Shown here in pieces: positions 1 to 8,622 of a stretch of 64,000 nucleotides of DNA. The DNA lies in the NCBI GenBank assembly GCA_963823435.1, contig CAWGLN010000010.1:1-64000 (forward strand), given 5' to 3'. Under the pieces are notes generated by a model. The model searched no databases. It worked only from the letters and a program-made list of their open reading frames with translations, and was not told the DNA's origin. The translations under genes were made by a program, and so were the position numbers. This DNA is from CAKZML01 sp963823435. GTDB lineage: Bacteria; Pseudomonadota; Gammaproteobacteria; Steroidobacterales; BM003. Positions within the stretch are counted from its first letter, which is position 1. Every line of letters starts with the position of its first letter.

Positions 1-323
1 TTCAGGTCCTCGCTCAAACCCTCCCATAATTTCAGGGAAAATTCGTAGAAGCGGGAGTTGGCCTCCTGGTAATAGTCAGAACGAATAATGGTGGTATTTC
101 GTCCCGTATTACCGCCACCCAGGTAGCCCTTTTCCAGCACCGCCACGTTCTTTATGCCGTGATTGCGGGCCAGGTAATAGGCGGTGGCAAGGCCATGTCC
201 GCCACCGCCGATTATCACAATGTCGTAATGTTTGTCAGGCTCGGGGTCGCGCCATGCGCGAGGCCAGTTCCGGTGACCGGACCAGGCGTTTTTGAACAGG
301 CCGAGCGCAGAGTAGGGTTGCAT
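1..323 (-). CDS. soxB: Sarcosine oxidase beta subunit (N-terminal part, runs off the window)
   Basis: Reading the minus strand from an ATG at 323 gives about 107 residues before the window edge. It starts MQPYSALGLFKNAWSGHRNW and has a dinucleotide-binding loop GGGGHGLATAYYLA near residue 40, followed by LEKGYLGGGNTGRNTT. This N-terminus is typical of the FAD-binding beta subunit of heterotetrameric sarcosine oxidase, which oxidatively demethylates sarcosine to glycine and passes the formaldehyde unit to tetrahydrofolate. The alpha, gamma and delta subunits should lie to the left, outside the window. It is divergent from the PLP enzyme at 508. Other FAD-dependent glycine/D-amino-acid oxidases are possible but fit less well. 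Confidence 0.85.
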   Translation of the reverse strand, partial: MQPYSALGLFKNAWSGHRNWPRAWRDPEPDKHYDIVIIGGGGHGLATAYYLARNHGIKNVAVLEKGYLGGGNTGRNTTIIRSDYYQEANSRFYEFSLKLWEGLSEDL

Positions 324-507
324 AGAGTGTGGTTTGACCGCGCCTTGTGATCTGGATTTCAATCGGGTTCGACGATAGCACGGCGTTGAGGTGGCGGTGA
401 AGGCCATCCTCAATCCGAATGCACGCCGGTTATCCGGGCCCGGCGCAACGACCCTGCGTGTTTTCGCATACAATCCACCTGTTCCAGAATTATTCAGAGG
501 CTCGTTA

Positions 508-1455
508 ATGGATATCCCAGCAGAAGTTCACCGGGCAGCCGGACGTATTTATGATGTCGTACGCGAGACCCCCCTGGACTTGCTGGTCGGATTCAGCGAT
601 GAGCAATGCAAGGTCTACGGCAAGCTCGAGAACCTGCAACATACCGGATCCTTCAAGCTGCGCGGTGCGGTGAACAAGCTGATGTCCCTGGATGCAGATC
701 AGCGCGAGGCGGGTTGTGTGACGGCATCTACCGGCAATCACGGGGCCGCCATGGCCTACGCCTTCGCTCGTCTTGGTGTCAATGGCATGATCTTCGTGCC
801 CGAGAATGCATCGAAGACCAAGGTAGAGGCTATCCGGCGTTACGGCGGGGACTTGAAGTACCACGGTGTCGATGGCGCGCAGACCGAGCGCTATGCGCGG
901 GAGTTTGCGAATGACAATGGCATGCTCTACATCTCCCCCTACAATGATCCGCAGATTATTGGTGGCCAGGGTACTGTGGGACTGGAAATGTACAGACAGC
1001 GTCCCGAGCTGGATGCGGTGTTCGTCGCAGTGGGCGGAGGCGGGTTGATGTCGGGTATAGCCGGTCTGTTGAAGTCGGTGAACCCCGGTATTCGAATCGT
1101 CGGTTGTCAGCCCGCGAACTCGGCCGTGATGGCTCATTCCGTCACCGCCGGGCATGTCATTGATGAGCCTAGTCTGCCCACGCTTTCCGATGCAACAGCC
1201 GGTGGCATGGACCTGGACTCGATCACCTTTGCGCCCTGTCGTGATTTCGTGGACGAGTGGATCCTGGTGAGTGAGGAGGAAATCGCTGTCTCCATGCGTA
1301 AATTCCTGCAAAGCCAGCACCAGCTTCTGGAGGGCTCGGCGGGTGTGGCCCTGGCTGCGATAGAGAGCAGCAGGGAGTCCTTGCAGGGGCAGACTGTCGG
1401 CGCGGTGATCTGTGGCGCCAACATCAGTTTGGATACCCTCAAGACCATCCTGTAA
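508..1455 (+). CDS. Threonine/serine dehydratase family PLP enzyme (TdcB/EutB-like)
   Basis: A 315-residue fold-type II PLP enzyme. I chose the ATG at 508 because AGAGG lies about 8 bases upstream and the protein then starts MDIPAEVHRAAGRIYDVV, as family members do; the longer open frame from 391 looks non-coding. The PLP lysine is in TGSFKLRGA (about K50), the substrate loop is STGNHGAA and the phosphate-binding loop is GGGGLMSG. There is no C-terminal ACT domain, so it resembles catabolic threonine/serine deaminases, serine racemases or the hydroxyectoine-catabolism dehydratase EutB rather than IlvA. The divergent sarcosine oxidase gene suggests amino-acid or osmolyte catabolism, but the substrate is not fixed by sequence. 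Confidence 0.82.
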   Translation: MDIPAEVHRAAGRIYDVVRETPLDLLVGFSDEQCKVYGKLENLQHTGSFKLRGAVNKLMSLDADQREAGCVTASTGNHGAAMAYAFARLGVNGMIFVPENASKTKVEAIRRYGGDLKYHGVDGAQTERYAREFANDNGMLYISPYNDPQIIGGQGTVGLEMYRQRPELDAVFVAVGGGGLMSGIAGLLKSVNPGIRIVGCQPANSAVMAHSVTAGHVIDEPSLPTLSDATAGGMDLDSITFAPCRDFVDEWILVSEEEIAVSMRKFLQSQHQLLEGSAGVALAAIESSRESLQGQTVGAVICGANISLDTLKTIL

Positions 1456-1611
1456 ATCTCTCGGCTATCCTGCACGGGTGGAATTGTCCTCTCCCCGCGA
1501 ATGCTCTTGGGTCGTACACCGAGCCGCAGCACTCGCGCCAGCTTCTCCTGGTGTATATTCGTGGCAGAAAAACTGGGTTCACACCGATTGATCCGAGGCA
1601 GGGAGCTATTA

Positions 1612-3975
1612 GTGGTAGATCATCTCCATATCGGGTTCCGGTTGAATGAGTTTATTGTCAGGCCCATCAGAAACAGCATAGACGGGCCCGGTGGGGTTCA
1701 GCAGGTTCCTGCGCGTTCAATGGAAGTGCTGCTGAGCCTGGCGCGCAAGCCTGGGTTCGTGCTTTCGCGGCGCCAGCTGAAAGAGCAGGTATGGGGTCGT
1801 GCTGAAGTATCCGGCGCGGTGATTACACGAAGCGTAGGCGAATTGCGTCATGTCCTGGGGGACAGTGCAGATTCACCGCGCTTCATCCAGACCATTCCAG
1901 GTCGCGGTTATCGCCTGATACCTGAGCCCTTGCCCTTGACCGCGGTGATTTCCGAAACGGCCGAAGAGGCGGGCGGATCCTGCGTCTGTCGAAAAACAAG
2001 TCCCGACGCTTTTCGGATTTCTCTCCGATCTGGCGCACAGAAAAGTATATCGGATTGCGGCGAGTTACCTGGTGGCATCGTGGGTGCTGTTGCAGGTCGC
2101 AGATGTGATCCTGGACGCATTGCCGTTGCCGGCCTACTCGATGACCTTCCTGGTGGTGGCCCTGGCCATGGGGTTTCCGGTGGCCATGATACTCGCCTGG
2201 GCCTTCCAATGGACACCCCAGGGTTTGATGGTGGAAAGCTTCGGTGGACGACTGCGCGCCGCATCCACGGGAGCCACGCCTGGCAGGCTGGTGTACATGG
2301 TGGCGGGGGTCAGCGCCGTGCTGGTCGGATCCGGGGCGTATTTTCTTACCTCGAGCGATGAATTGCCGGAGCAACCGGTGGCGGCCGCCGAGTCCATCGG
2401 GGTGCTGCCGTTTGTGAATTTCAGCGATGACGCAGGCCAATGAGTATTTCAGTGACGGCCTGACCGAGGAAGTCCTTAATGTGCTGGCCCAGATGGGCAA
2501 CCTGCAAGTGGCCTCCCGGACCTCTTCGTTTTACTTCAAGGGCAAGGACCTGGATATAAAGGAGATAGCCAGGGCCTTGAATGTACGCTACCTGCTGGAG
2601 GGCAGCGTGCGCCTGGCCGGGGATGGTATGCGTATCACGGCCCAGTTGATTGACGGCCAGAATGGCTATCACCTCTGGTCCGGCACCTATGACCGCAAGA
2701 CCGAGGATGTGTTCGCCGTGCAAAGCGATATCGCACGCCAGGTCGCACGCAATTTGAAAGTGGTGTTGACCGCTAGCCTGGAGAACGTGCTGGAGCAGGT
2801 ACCCACAGAAAATTGGGAAGCCTACGATGCCTACTTACGTGGCCGCGACTATCTCAGGCGTTCTAACAGTCCCGAGAATCTGAATAATGCCGCCCTGCAA
2901 TTTCAGCAGGCCACTACTCTGGACCCGGCATTTGGCCTGGCCTATGCGGGCACCTGCGAGACACGTTTGGCCCAGTATCGCCAGAATTCGGAATCGAGCT
3001 TGTTTGAACAGGCGGAAAAAGCCTGTAACAGGGCCATGACCCGGGACGGGAACTCCGCCGAAGTGGTCCTGGCCCTGGGCAAGTTGCATCTGCTCTCGGG
3101 GCAATATGATCTCGCCCTGGAAGAAATAGATCGGGCGCTGGCGCTAAAGCCCCGCTGGGTGGACGCCAGGCTCAGCCGGGCGGACGTGCTGTTGGCCAGC
3201 GGTCTCCCCGGGGAAGCAGAACAGGAAATGAAGACTGCGATCGAGATTGATCCGGGATTTTGGGAAGCCTATAACTCGCTGGGTGGTTTTTATTTCGCCA
3301 GGGGTCGCTACGAGGAGGCTGTCGCCAGTTATCAGGAAGTCATCAAGCGGACGCCGGATAATGCCTCTGCCTACAACAATATGGGCGCCGCACATTACCT
3401 GCTGGGTGATTTGCAGGGCGCCGCCGAGATCTGGCTCAAATCCCTGGCGATCATGCCTACCTCCGCCATGTACAGTAATGTCGGCTCGATGTACTTCTAC
3501 CTGCGGCGCTTCGATGATGCGGTCGGTATGTATGACAAGGCGATTGAAATGGCGCCCGACCAGTTCTTGTACTGGGGGGCGCTGGGTGAAACCTATCGCC
3601 AGATACCGGACGCATGGAACCAGGCCGAGGCGGCGTACCGCAGGGCCTTCGAACTGGGTGAAGCGATGCTGGTCATCAACCCCGATGACGTCGGAGGTTC
3701 TGAGCAACCTGGCTCCATTTTATGCAGGTGCCGGAAATTTTGAAAAAGCATATGCCTTGCTGGATGCGGCACGAGAAAGAAAGTCCGAGGACTACTATTA
3801 TTTTTATAACGCGGCCCTGGTCAGTGTGCGTGCCGGAAACTCGGTGAAGGCCGAGGACGCCCTGATGAAGGCGGTGGAGTTGGGTTACCCTGTGATCCTG
3901 TTGTCTATGGACGCGGGTCTCGATCCTCTCCAGGGAAGGCCGAGGTTTGAGGCGCTGGTGGGCGGCGGAAAATAA
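1612..3975 (+). CDS. Winged-helix DNA-binding, membrane, TolB-like and TPR regulator (three apparent frameshifts)
   Basis: The parts lie in three successive frames (about 1612-1980, 1980-2425, 2425-3690, then a last shift to 3975), each needing one base skipped. Order: an OmpR/CadC-type winged helix (SRRQLKEQVWG, IQTIPGRGYRL); a cytoplasmic linker FGFLSDLAHRKVYRIAASYL; two or three membrane helices; a TolB/FlgO-like domain (SIGVLPFVNFSDD, YFSDGLTEEVLNVLA, LLEGSVR); then about seven TPR-like helix pairs ending near FEALVGGGK. The start is GTG 1612, preceded by GGGAG. This architecture is common among one-component membrane regulators of proteobacteria, but the signal and targets are unknown. 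Likely repairs: a G near 1975, a G near 2432 and a G near 3691, all insertions. No neighbour gives a clear operon. Confidence 0.75.
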
Positions 3976-3987
3976 GGCTAAGGTGGA

Positions 3988-4012
3988 AGGCCCCGGCCCT
4001 GAAACGGGGCCT
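3988..4012 (+). terminator. Stem-loop after the TPR regulator
   Basis: An 8-bp perfect stem, AGGCCCCG with CGGGGCCT, closes a 9-base loop 13 bases after the stop at 3975. There is no T-tract, so termination is inferred rather than shown; it may protect the 3' end instead. Confidence 0.45.
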
Positions 4013-4053
4013 GATAATAATGCAAAAGCAGCGTAATCCAAGGAGCAGACGAG

Positions 4054-4468
4054 ATGCGTAATAACAAGAATTCAGTATGGGCAGGGTTTGGCGCCGTGGG
4101 TGTAGCGCTGCTGGGCTTGTCCAGCCTGGCCATGGCCGGTCCGCCAGTGACGCTGAGTGTCGAGATGGATGGCGGTTGCCCGCAATCCGTGACCGATACC
4201 AGCAATTCCTGCCCGCCCGGGCTGGCCGGTCCGGGCAATGCTTGCGCTTCCCCGGGGGCCACCCCGATACACTGGACATCGAGTAACGGCGAACCCATTA
4301 CCATTATCTTCAAGGACAAGGTACCCGAGGGCTTGAACAAGAGTAATGGTGGCAACAGCGGCAATGTAAACGCAACGGTTTCGCCCGATGCCGCCGCCGG
4401 TAATTACGAGTACGGTATCAAGGGTGCGACCTGCGAACTGGATCCCGGTCATCATCGTCACCCGCTAG
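4054..4468 (+). CDS. Small secreted protein of unknown function (3' frameshift)
   Basis: It begins MRNNKNSVWAGFGAVGVALL with a Sec signal peptide cleaved near SLAMA-GPP, and AAGGAGCAGACGAG lies just upstream of the ATG. The mature part is about 110 residues with four or five Cys residues (GGCPQS, NSCPPG, NACASPG, GATCELDP), probably a disulfide-linked periplasmic or extracellular protein. As written, the frame runs on to 4638 antisense to the SLC13 gene. Removing one C from CCC at 4444-4446 gives the ending LDPVIIVTR and a TAG at 4466-4468, a much more natural end before the converging gene. I do not recognise a family. Confidence 0.6.
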
Positions 4469-4513
4469 CTGTTCGCAGCGTTTTTACAGCCGGACCCTGG
4501 GTGTACTGCCTGG

Positions 4514-5707
4514 TCAACCGACTATCCAGTGCACCCAGGCTGCGATGGCGAGCGCCGCGGCCAGGTTCATCAGCACTCCTGCCAGCAGCATGCGCCAAAG
4601 TGACGCGCCACGCATTTCGCCGAACACCAGGCCGTTGACACCGGTGGCCAGCGGACTCATGAAAGCACAGGTGCAGGAAAGGGTCGCCGTCAGCAACGGA
4701 TAGATCATCTTGCCGGTCCCTGCGCCGTGGGCCTGGATGGTTTCGAACATGCCCAGTTGCACGACCGTATTGCTCAGGAACTCGGTGCTAAAAGAAGTGA
4801 TGAGTGCGATCAGGGCGGTAGCGCCGAAACTGTCAAGATTGGTCGGCAGCGCATTCGCCAACAGCCCGGCTATGGCCTGCACCGCACCCAGCGTTACCAG
4901 CACGGTGGCAAAGGTCACGAAACCGGCCACGAACAGCAAGCCCCTGAGCGGCAGGTTGTTGACCACGTCTGCAAGACGCAGCAAGGGTCGGGTTCCCGCT
5001 TCCTGCCTGACTGGCAGTACGAACAGCACCAGCGTCAACACCACGGACAGCGCCACGGTGACCCCCATTACCGGTTCCTGCGGGAACCGGCCCATGCTGG
5101 CGGATAATCCAAAAGCACTGATAAAAAAGGCTCCTGCCAGCCACAGGGCGTAACCCTGTGCCTTGAGTCTTGGCGCGTGCCAGTGGTCCATGGGTTCGAC
5201 TTTTTCACCAGCATGTTTTCCCGCCAGGGTGAACATGATGACCATCCAGCCGATCACCACCAGCGCGGCTGCCAGGGGCAGACCCCAGAGCAGCCAGCGG
5301 TCAAAACGAAGCAGACCGTCACCGTCTATTTGTTGCAGGGTGGTATAGGCCACCAGGATACCGTTGGCCGGGGTCGCGGTGATGGCGCCTATGCCACCGA
5401 TATTCGCACCATAGATCACCGACAGTGCGAGGGCGGTGGTTACCCGGGCCCGGTGATCCTTGCCATGCTGGGCCCACTGGCGTTCCAGCAGTGTGATGAT
5501 AGGCAGCACGGTGATTGCCGTGATGGCATTGGGTAACAACACCGACAGCGCTGCAGTGAGTGATATAAGCAGGAAGATAAGGGTGGCGAAGGTAAGTTCA
5601 CGTGTAACCAGGAGGTAGACGATACGTTCCGGCAGTCTGGATACGACAAACAGGCGAGACAGCAGATACCCGCAGACAAATAACAGGACCAGTTGTGCAA
5701 CATCCAT
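4514..5707 (-). CDS. SLC13/DASS-type anion or dicarboxylate permease
   Basis: A 397-residue polytopic protein with about 10-11 hydrophobic segments. It has an N-terminal run MDVAQLVLLFVCGYLLSRLF, then VLLPNAITAITVLPII and VIYGANIGGIGAITATPANG, which resembles the substrate/Na+ helix-hairpin of the divalent anion:Na+ symporter family. A second such region is FSTEFLSNTVVQLGM. It probably sits in the inner membrane and imports dicarboxylate, sulfate or a related anion. It is somewhat shorter than the usual 430-600 residues of the family. It converges with the secreted protein at 4054 and is single-gene in layout. The substrate cannot be told from sequence. Confidence 0.75.
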   Translation of the reverse strand: MDVAQLVLLFVCGYLLSRLFVVSRLPERIVYLLVTRELTFATLIFLLISLTAALSVLLPNAITAITVLPIITLLERQWAQHGKDHRARVTTALALSVIYGANIGGIGAITATPANGILVAYTTLQQIDGDGLLRFDRWLLWGLPLAAALVVIGWMVIMFTLAGKHAGEKVEPMDHWHAPRLKAQGYALWLAGAFFISAFGLSASMGRFPQEPVMGVTVALSVVLTLVLFVLPVRQEAGTRPLLRLADVVNNLPLRGLLFVAGFVTFATVLVTLGAVQAIAGLLANALPTNLDSFGATALIALITSFSTEFLSNTVVQLGMFETIQAHGAGTGKMIYPLLTATLSCTCAFMSPLATGVNGLVFGEMRGASLWRMLLAGVLMNLAAALAIAAWVHWIVG

Positions 5708-5846
5708 GTGTTATGCATCTCGCGCCAGGCTGTGACCCCGTCGACCGGTGGCCGGGGAGGGGCAGGATGCTCCGATTATGGGCCAGGACATCCGCCAAGT
5801 CGCGTCCGTAATGGTGCGGACCCCGCCTGGCGCGGGCGAGATGTTA

Positions 5847-6188
5847 CTACTCGTAAATCGCGTACAACTTGCGTACCTCACCGAGTGATTCCCAGCTTCC
5901 CCTGAAACCCGCCGGTACGACAAAACTGTCACCGGCCACGACTCGCTCGGCATGGCCTTGCTCGTCCGTCAATATGGCTTCCCCGGCCAGCATGTGGACG
6001 AACTCCTGTTCGGCGTAATTCACTTTCCATTTGCCCGCGGTGGACTCCCAGATCCCGGCGAAGAAGCGCTTGTCAGGCGACTCGAAGAAATTGCGGGTTG
6101 TGGTTTGGGGCGTGCCCTCCAGCGGCTTGTCTATCGGACCGCGGCTAATCTCGGGGGTGGCAGTATCGAAACGGATAATGGTGGGCAT
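5847..6188 (-). CDS. Cupin-domain protein (DUF861/Cupin_3 type)
   Basis: A 113-residue single-domain protein. The core strands KWKVNYAEQEFVHMLAGEAI and GDSFVVPAGFRGSWE match the DUF861 cupin group, which includes ureidoglycine aminohydrolase-like and sugar-binding members. WKVNYAEQEF supplies the Tyr/Glu segment and FVVPAGFRGSW the second cupin motif. It lies 139 bases downstream of no other minus-strand gene start and faces away from trxC. Function is unknown; a small-molecule-binding role is inferred from the fold only. Confidence 0.75.
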   Translation of the reverse strand: MPTIIRFDTATPEISRGPIDKPLEGTPQTTTRNFFESPDKRFFAGIWESTAGKWKVNYAEQEFVHMLAGEAILTDEQGHAERVVAGDSFVVPAGFRGSWESLGEVRKLYAIYE

Positions 6189-6381
6189 GAAGTGTTGACC
6201 TGGTGGATGGATGGGAAATGCATGTGTCGGGCAAAAGGTACTCGGTGCTCAATGCAGCTAGTCTAACGACTGCCGAGGCATCGCAGAACATTTTCTGCCT
6301 TGCTGAGGACGATTCCCGGAATTGAATTTTCTTTTCCGGGCCCCACTATCAGGGCAGTCAAACCTCGAGGCGTAGGAACGT

Positions 6382-6855
6382 ATGGCGACTAACAGTATTG
6401 ATGAAAAGGGCGTGCTGCTTGCCTGTCCGTCTTGTGGGCAGCGTAATCGGCTGGCCTGGGATCGCCTGGACGGGCAGGGGCGCTGCGCCAGCTGCAAACA
6501 GGCCCTGGGAACGTCCTCTCTGCCCCTGGCAGTGACCACCCAGGCACAGTTTTCATCGATGATCGCCGGTTCCGCCTTGCCAGTCCTGGTGGACTTCTGG
6601 GCTGACTGGTGCGGTCCCTGTCGCAGCCTGGCGCCGGAACTTGAGAAACTGGCCGTCTCTGGCGCAGGTGATTTTCTCATCGCGAAGGTGGATACCGAGG
6701 CCTTGCCGGAGCTTGCCCGCCAATTCGCCATACGCTCCATTCCCTCGTTACTGCTTTTTGCGGGTGGCAGGGAGGTGTCCCGAACTGCCGGAGCGCAGTC
6801 CGCCGGGGCCCTGCGGAATTTTGTCCACAAGGCCCTGGCTGGCCGGTCGGCGTAA
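6382..6855 (+). CDS. trxC: Thioredoxin 2 (zinc-containing thioredoxin)
   Basis: 157 residues. An N-terminal zinc ribbon C15PSC18 and C35ASC38 precedes a thioredoxin fold with active site WCGPC at residues 76-80 and the cis-Pro loop SIPSLLLF. This combination defines TrxC, a cytosolic thioredoxin of the oxidative-stress response reduced by thioredoxin reductase. Length is close to the 139-150 typical of the family. The gene converges with the methyltransferase at 6860, only four bases apart. No OxyR site is evident to my eye. Confidence 0.93.
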   Translation: MATNSIDEKGVLLACPSCGQRNRLAWDRLDGQGRCASCKQALGTSSLPLAVTTQAQFSSMIAGSALPVLVDFWADWCGPCRSLAPELEKLAVSGAGDFLIAKVDTEALPELARQFAIRSIPSLLLFAGGREVSRTAGAQSAGALRNFVHKALAGRSA

Positions 6856-6859
6856 AGGA

Positions 6860-7693
6860 TTACTTGGCAGGCTTGCGAAAACGCAGGGTCATGCGGTCGC
6901 TCTCGCCGATTGCCAGGTAACGGTCCCTGTCCTTGTCTTTCAGGGCCAGGGATGGTGGCAGGGTCCAGACTCCCTGCTCATGATTCTTGGTGTCCAGCGG
7001 ATTTGAATTGATCTCCGAGGAGGCCTCAAACACGAAACCGGCAGCCGTGGCCAGTTCGATGGTATGTGCCTGTGAGACATAGCCCGTCCTGGAGCTTTCC
7101 TTCGGGTCGGCGCCCTCGGCAGCGCGATGCTCTACCACGCCCAGCACGCCGCCGGGCTTGAGCACCTTGAACATGCTGGCGAATACTTCCTTCTCCATGT
7201 CACCGTTGATCCAGTTGTGAACATTGCGGAAGGTCAGCACCATGTCGGACGAGCCATCCGCCCCCAGGGCGGACTTGCCGGGCGGGTCGAAATCGATAAC
7301 CTGTACCTGGTCGTAGACATCGGGGCGATCGGCGAATTTTTGCAACAAGGCCTTGTGCACCCGCGGTCGATAGGCCGGACTGGAATCCTCACCGAAGCTT
7401 GCCGCCACCAGCTTGCCGGTGCCGCGCAGGGCAGGAGCCAGGATCTCTGTGTACCAGCCGCCGCCCGGCCAGATTTCAACCACGGTCATATTCGGTTGCA
7501 TGCCGAAAAACTCCAGGGTGTCCCAGGGATGGCGATAGACGTCCCGCGCAGTATTCGCTTCACTGCGCTGATCGCCCAGCATCGCGTCGTGAAGTCTTGC
7601 CGCCATGCTTGTGTCGTCCGCCAACACGCCGGTGGAAAAACCGTCAAGGGCGATAAGACCCATGGTCAACATCAGTGCTACCCTGAATTTCAT
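6860..7693 (-). CDS. Exported class I SAM-dependent methyltransferase-like protein
   Basis: 277 residues from the ATG at 7693; the open frame extends upstream but MKFRVALMLTMGLIALDGF reads as a signal peptide ending near VLADD. Motif I is unusual but typical for this subgroup: MTVVEIWPGGGWYTEIL. Later segments SDMVLTFRNVHNW and FKVLKPGGVLGVVEHR fit motifs IV and post-IV of Rossmann methyltransferases. Such signal-peptide-bearing methyltransferase homologues are widespread in proteobacteria with unknown substrates; a periplasmic enzyme would need SAM there, so the true activity is uncertain. It is divergent from the FNR gene at 7845. Confidence 0.8.
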   Translation of the reverse strand: MKFRVALMLTMGLIALDGFSTGVLADDTSMAARLHDAMLGDQRSEANTARDVYRHPWDTLEFFGMQPNMTVVEIWPGGGWYTEILAPALRGTGKLVAASFGEDSSPAYRPRVHKALLQKFADRPDVYDQVQVIDFDPPGKSALGADGSSDMVLTFRNVHNWINGDMEKEVFASMFKVLKPGGVLGVVEHRAAEGADPKESSRTGYVSQAHTIELATAAGFVFEASSEINSNPLDTKNHEQGVWTLPPSLALKDKDRDRYLAIGESDRMTLRFRKPAK

Positions 7694-7844
7694 GTCTAAC
7701 TCCTGCCTGGTCGTTATGTTTTGTACAATAGCGAATATAACAGGATTGCAGGATCGGCTGAGAATTTCCCTTTTGGGAGTTCTCTTGTTTCGGCGGCCAC
7801 CAGAAAGTGTCAGGGCCGGCCCTGAACATGTACCGGGAGGTAAC

Positions 7845-8579
7845 GTGGCGTTTTCGACCTTTCCCGCGGTGGTGTCCCACCGTGAACTCGTGACCCCCAG
7901 CGTGTTGCGACTCGCATTCAAGCGCCAGGACGGCGAGTCCCTGGCATTCAAGCCAGGCCAGTTTGTGAACATCCATTTTGAGGACCAGGATGGGGCCACT
8001 CATCGCAGCTATAGCATCGCCAATCCGCCAGGAGACGCGAATTTCGAGATCGCTGTGTCGCCGGTGGAGGGCGGGCGGGCCACCCGCATGCTGTTTGATC
8101 TGGAGCCCGGCGACAGCCTTCAGGTGAGTGGTCCATACGGACGTTTTGTCCTCAAGGATGACCCGCCTTGCCGATACCTCCTGGTCGGCACAGGCACGGG
8201 CATCACCCCTTTCCGGGCCATGCTTCCGCAGTTGCGCGAGCGCATGGCTGCCGGCCAGGCCAGGGTGGAAGTGCTGGTAGGCGTGCGCAGTCGCGAGGAG
8301 TTCCTGTTTGCCGAAGATTTTGAGCAAGCCGCCCGCAACCACCGCGGCTTGCGTTTGCACGCCTGTTACAGTCGACAGATGCCGGCGGAGCCGGAGCGCT
8401 GGGAAAACCGGGGTTACGTGCAGGACCTGTTTCCAAGGCTGGACCTGGATCCCGAGCAGGACATCGTCTACCTGTGCGGGAATCCCGACATGGTGGACGC
8501 GGCTACGGCCTGGCTAAAACAGCGGGATTTCCCGATCAAGCGTATGCGGCGCGAAAAATACCTCTCGGCCAACGCCTGA
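7845..8579 (+). CDS. fpr: Ferredoxin/flavodoxin-NADP+ reductase
   Basis: 244 residues. I use the GTG at 7845 because GGGAGG sits four bases before it and no ATG in frame fits; the frame open from 7605 upstream looks non-coding. FAD-binding motif RSYSIANPP and the NADP-binding loop VGTGTGITPF are clear, followed by YLCGNPDMVD. The C-terminus KRMRREKYLSAN is usual in bacterial FNRs. The enzyme moves electrons between NADPH and ferredoxin or flavodoxin, for example for Fe-S repair and stress responses. It converges with ettA. Confidence 0.88.
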   Translation: MAFSTFPAVVSHRELVTPSVLRLAFKRQDGESLAFKPGQFVNIHFEDQDGATHRSYSIANPPGDANFEIAVSPVEGGRATRMLFDLEPGDSLQVSGPYGRFVLKDDPPCRYLLVGTGTGITPFRAMLPQLRERMAAGQARVEVLVGVRSREEFLFAEDFEQAARNHRGLRLHACYSRQMPAEPERWENRGYVQDLFPRLDLDPEQDIVYLCGNPDMVDAATAWLKQRDFPIKRMRREKYLSANA

Positions 8580-8590
8580 GATACCGGACC

Positions 8591-8607
8591 GGGCACGACG
8601 GGTGCCC
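8591..8607. terminator. Hairpin between converging fpr and ettA
   Basis: GGGCAC and GTGCCC form a 6-bp stem with a 5-base loop, nested beside CCGGGCA/TGCCCGG, inside the 43-base gap between two converging stop codons. It could serve both directions. No T-tract is visible. Confidence 0.4.
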
Positions 8608-8622
8608 TGCCCGGCTGCGTCA

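Noticed and set aside
505..1320. 271-residue frame antisense to the PLP enzyme
   Set aside because: It has no recognisable motif and is a mirror of a well-supported gene.
4469..4638. C-terminal extension of the 4054 protein
   Set aside because: It is antisense to the SLC13 gene and disappears when one C is removed at 4444-4446.
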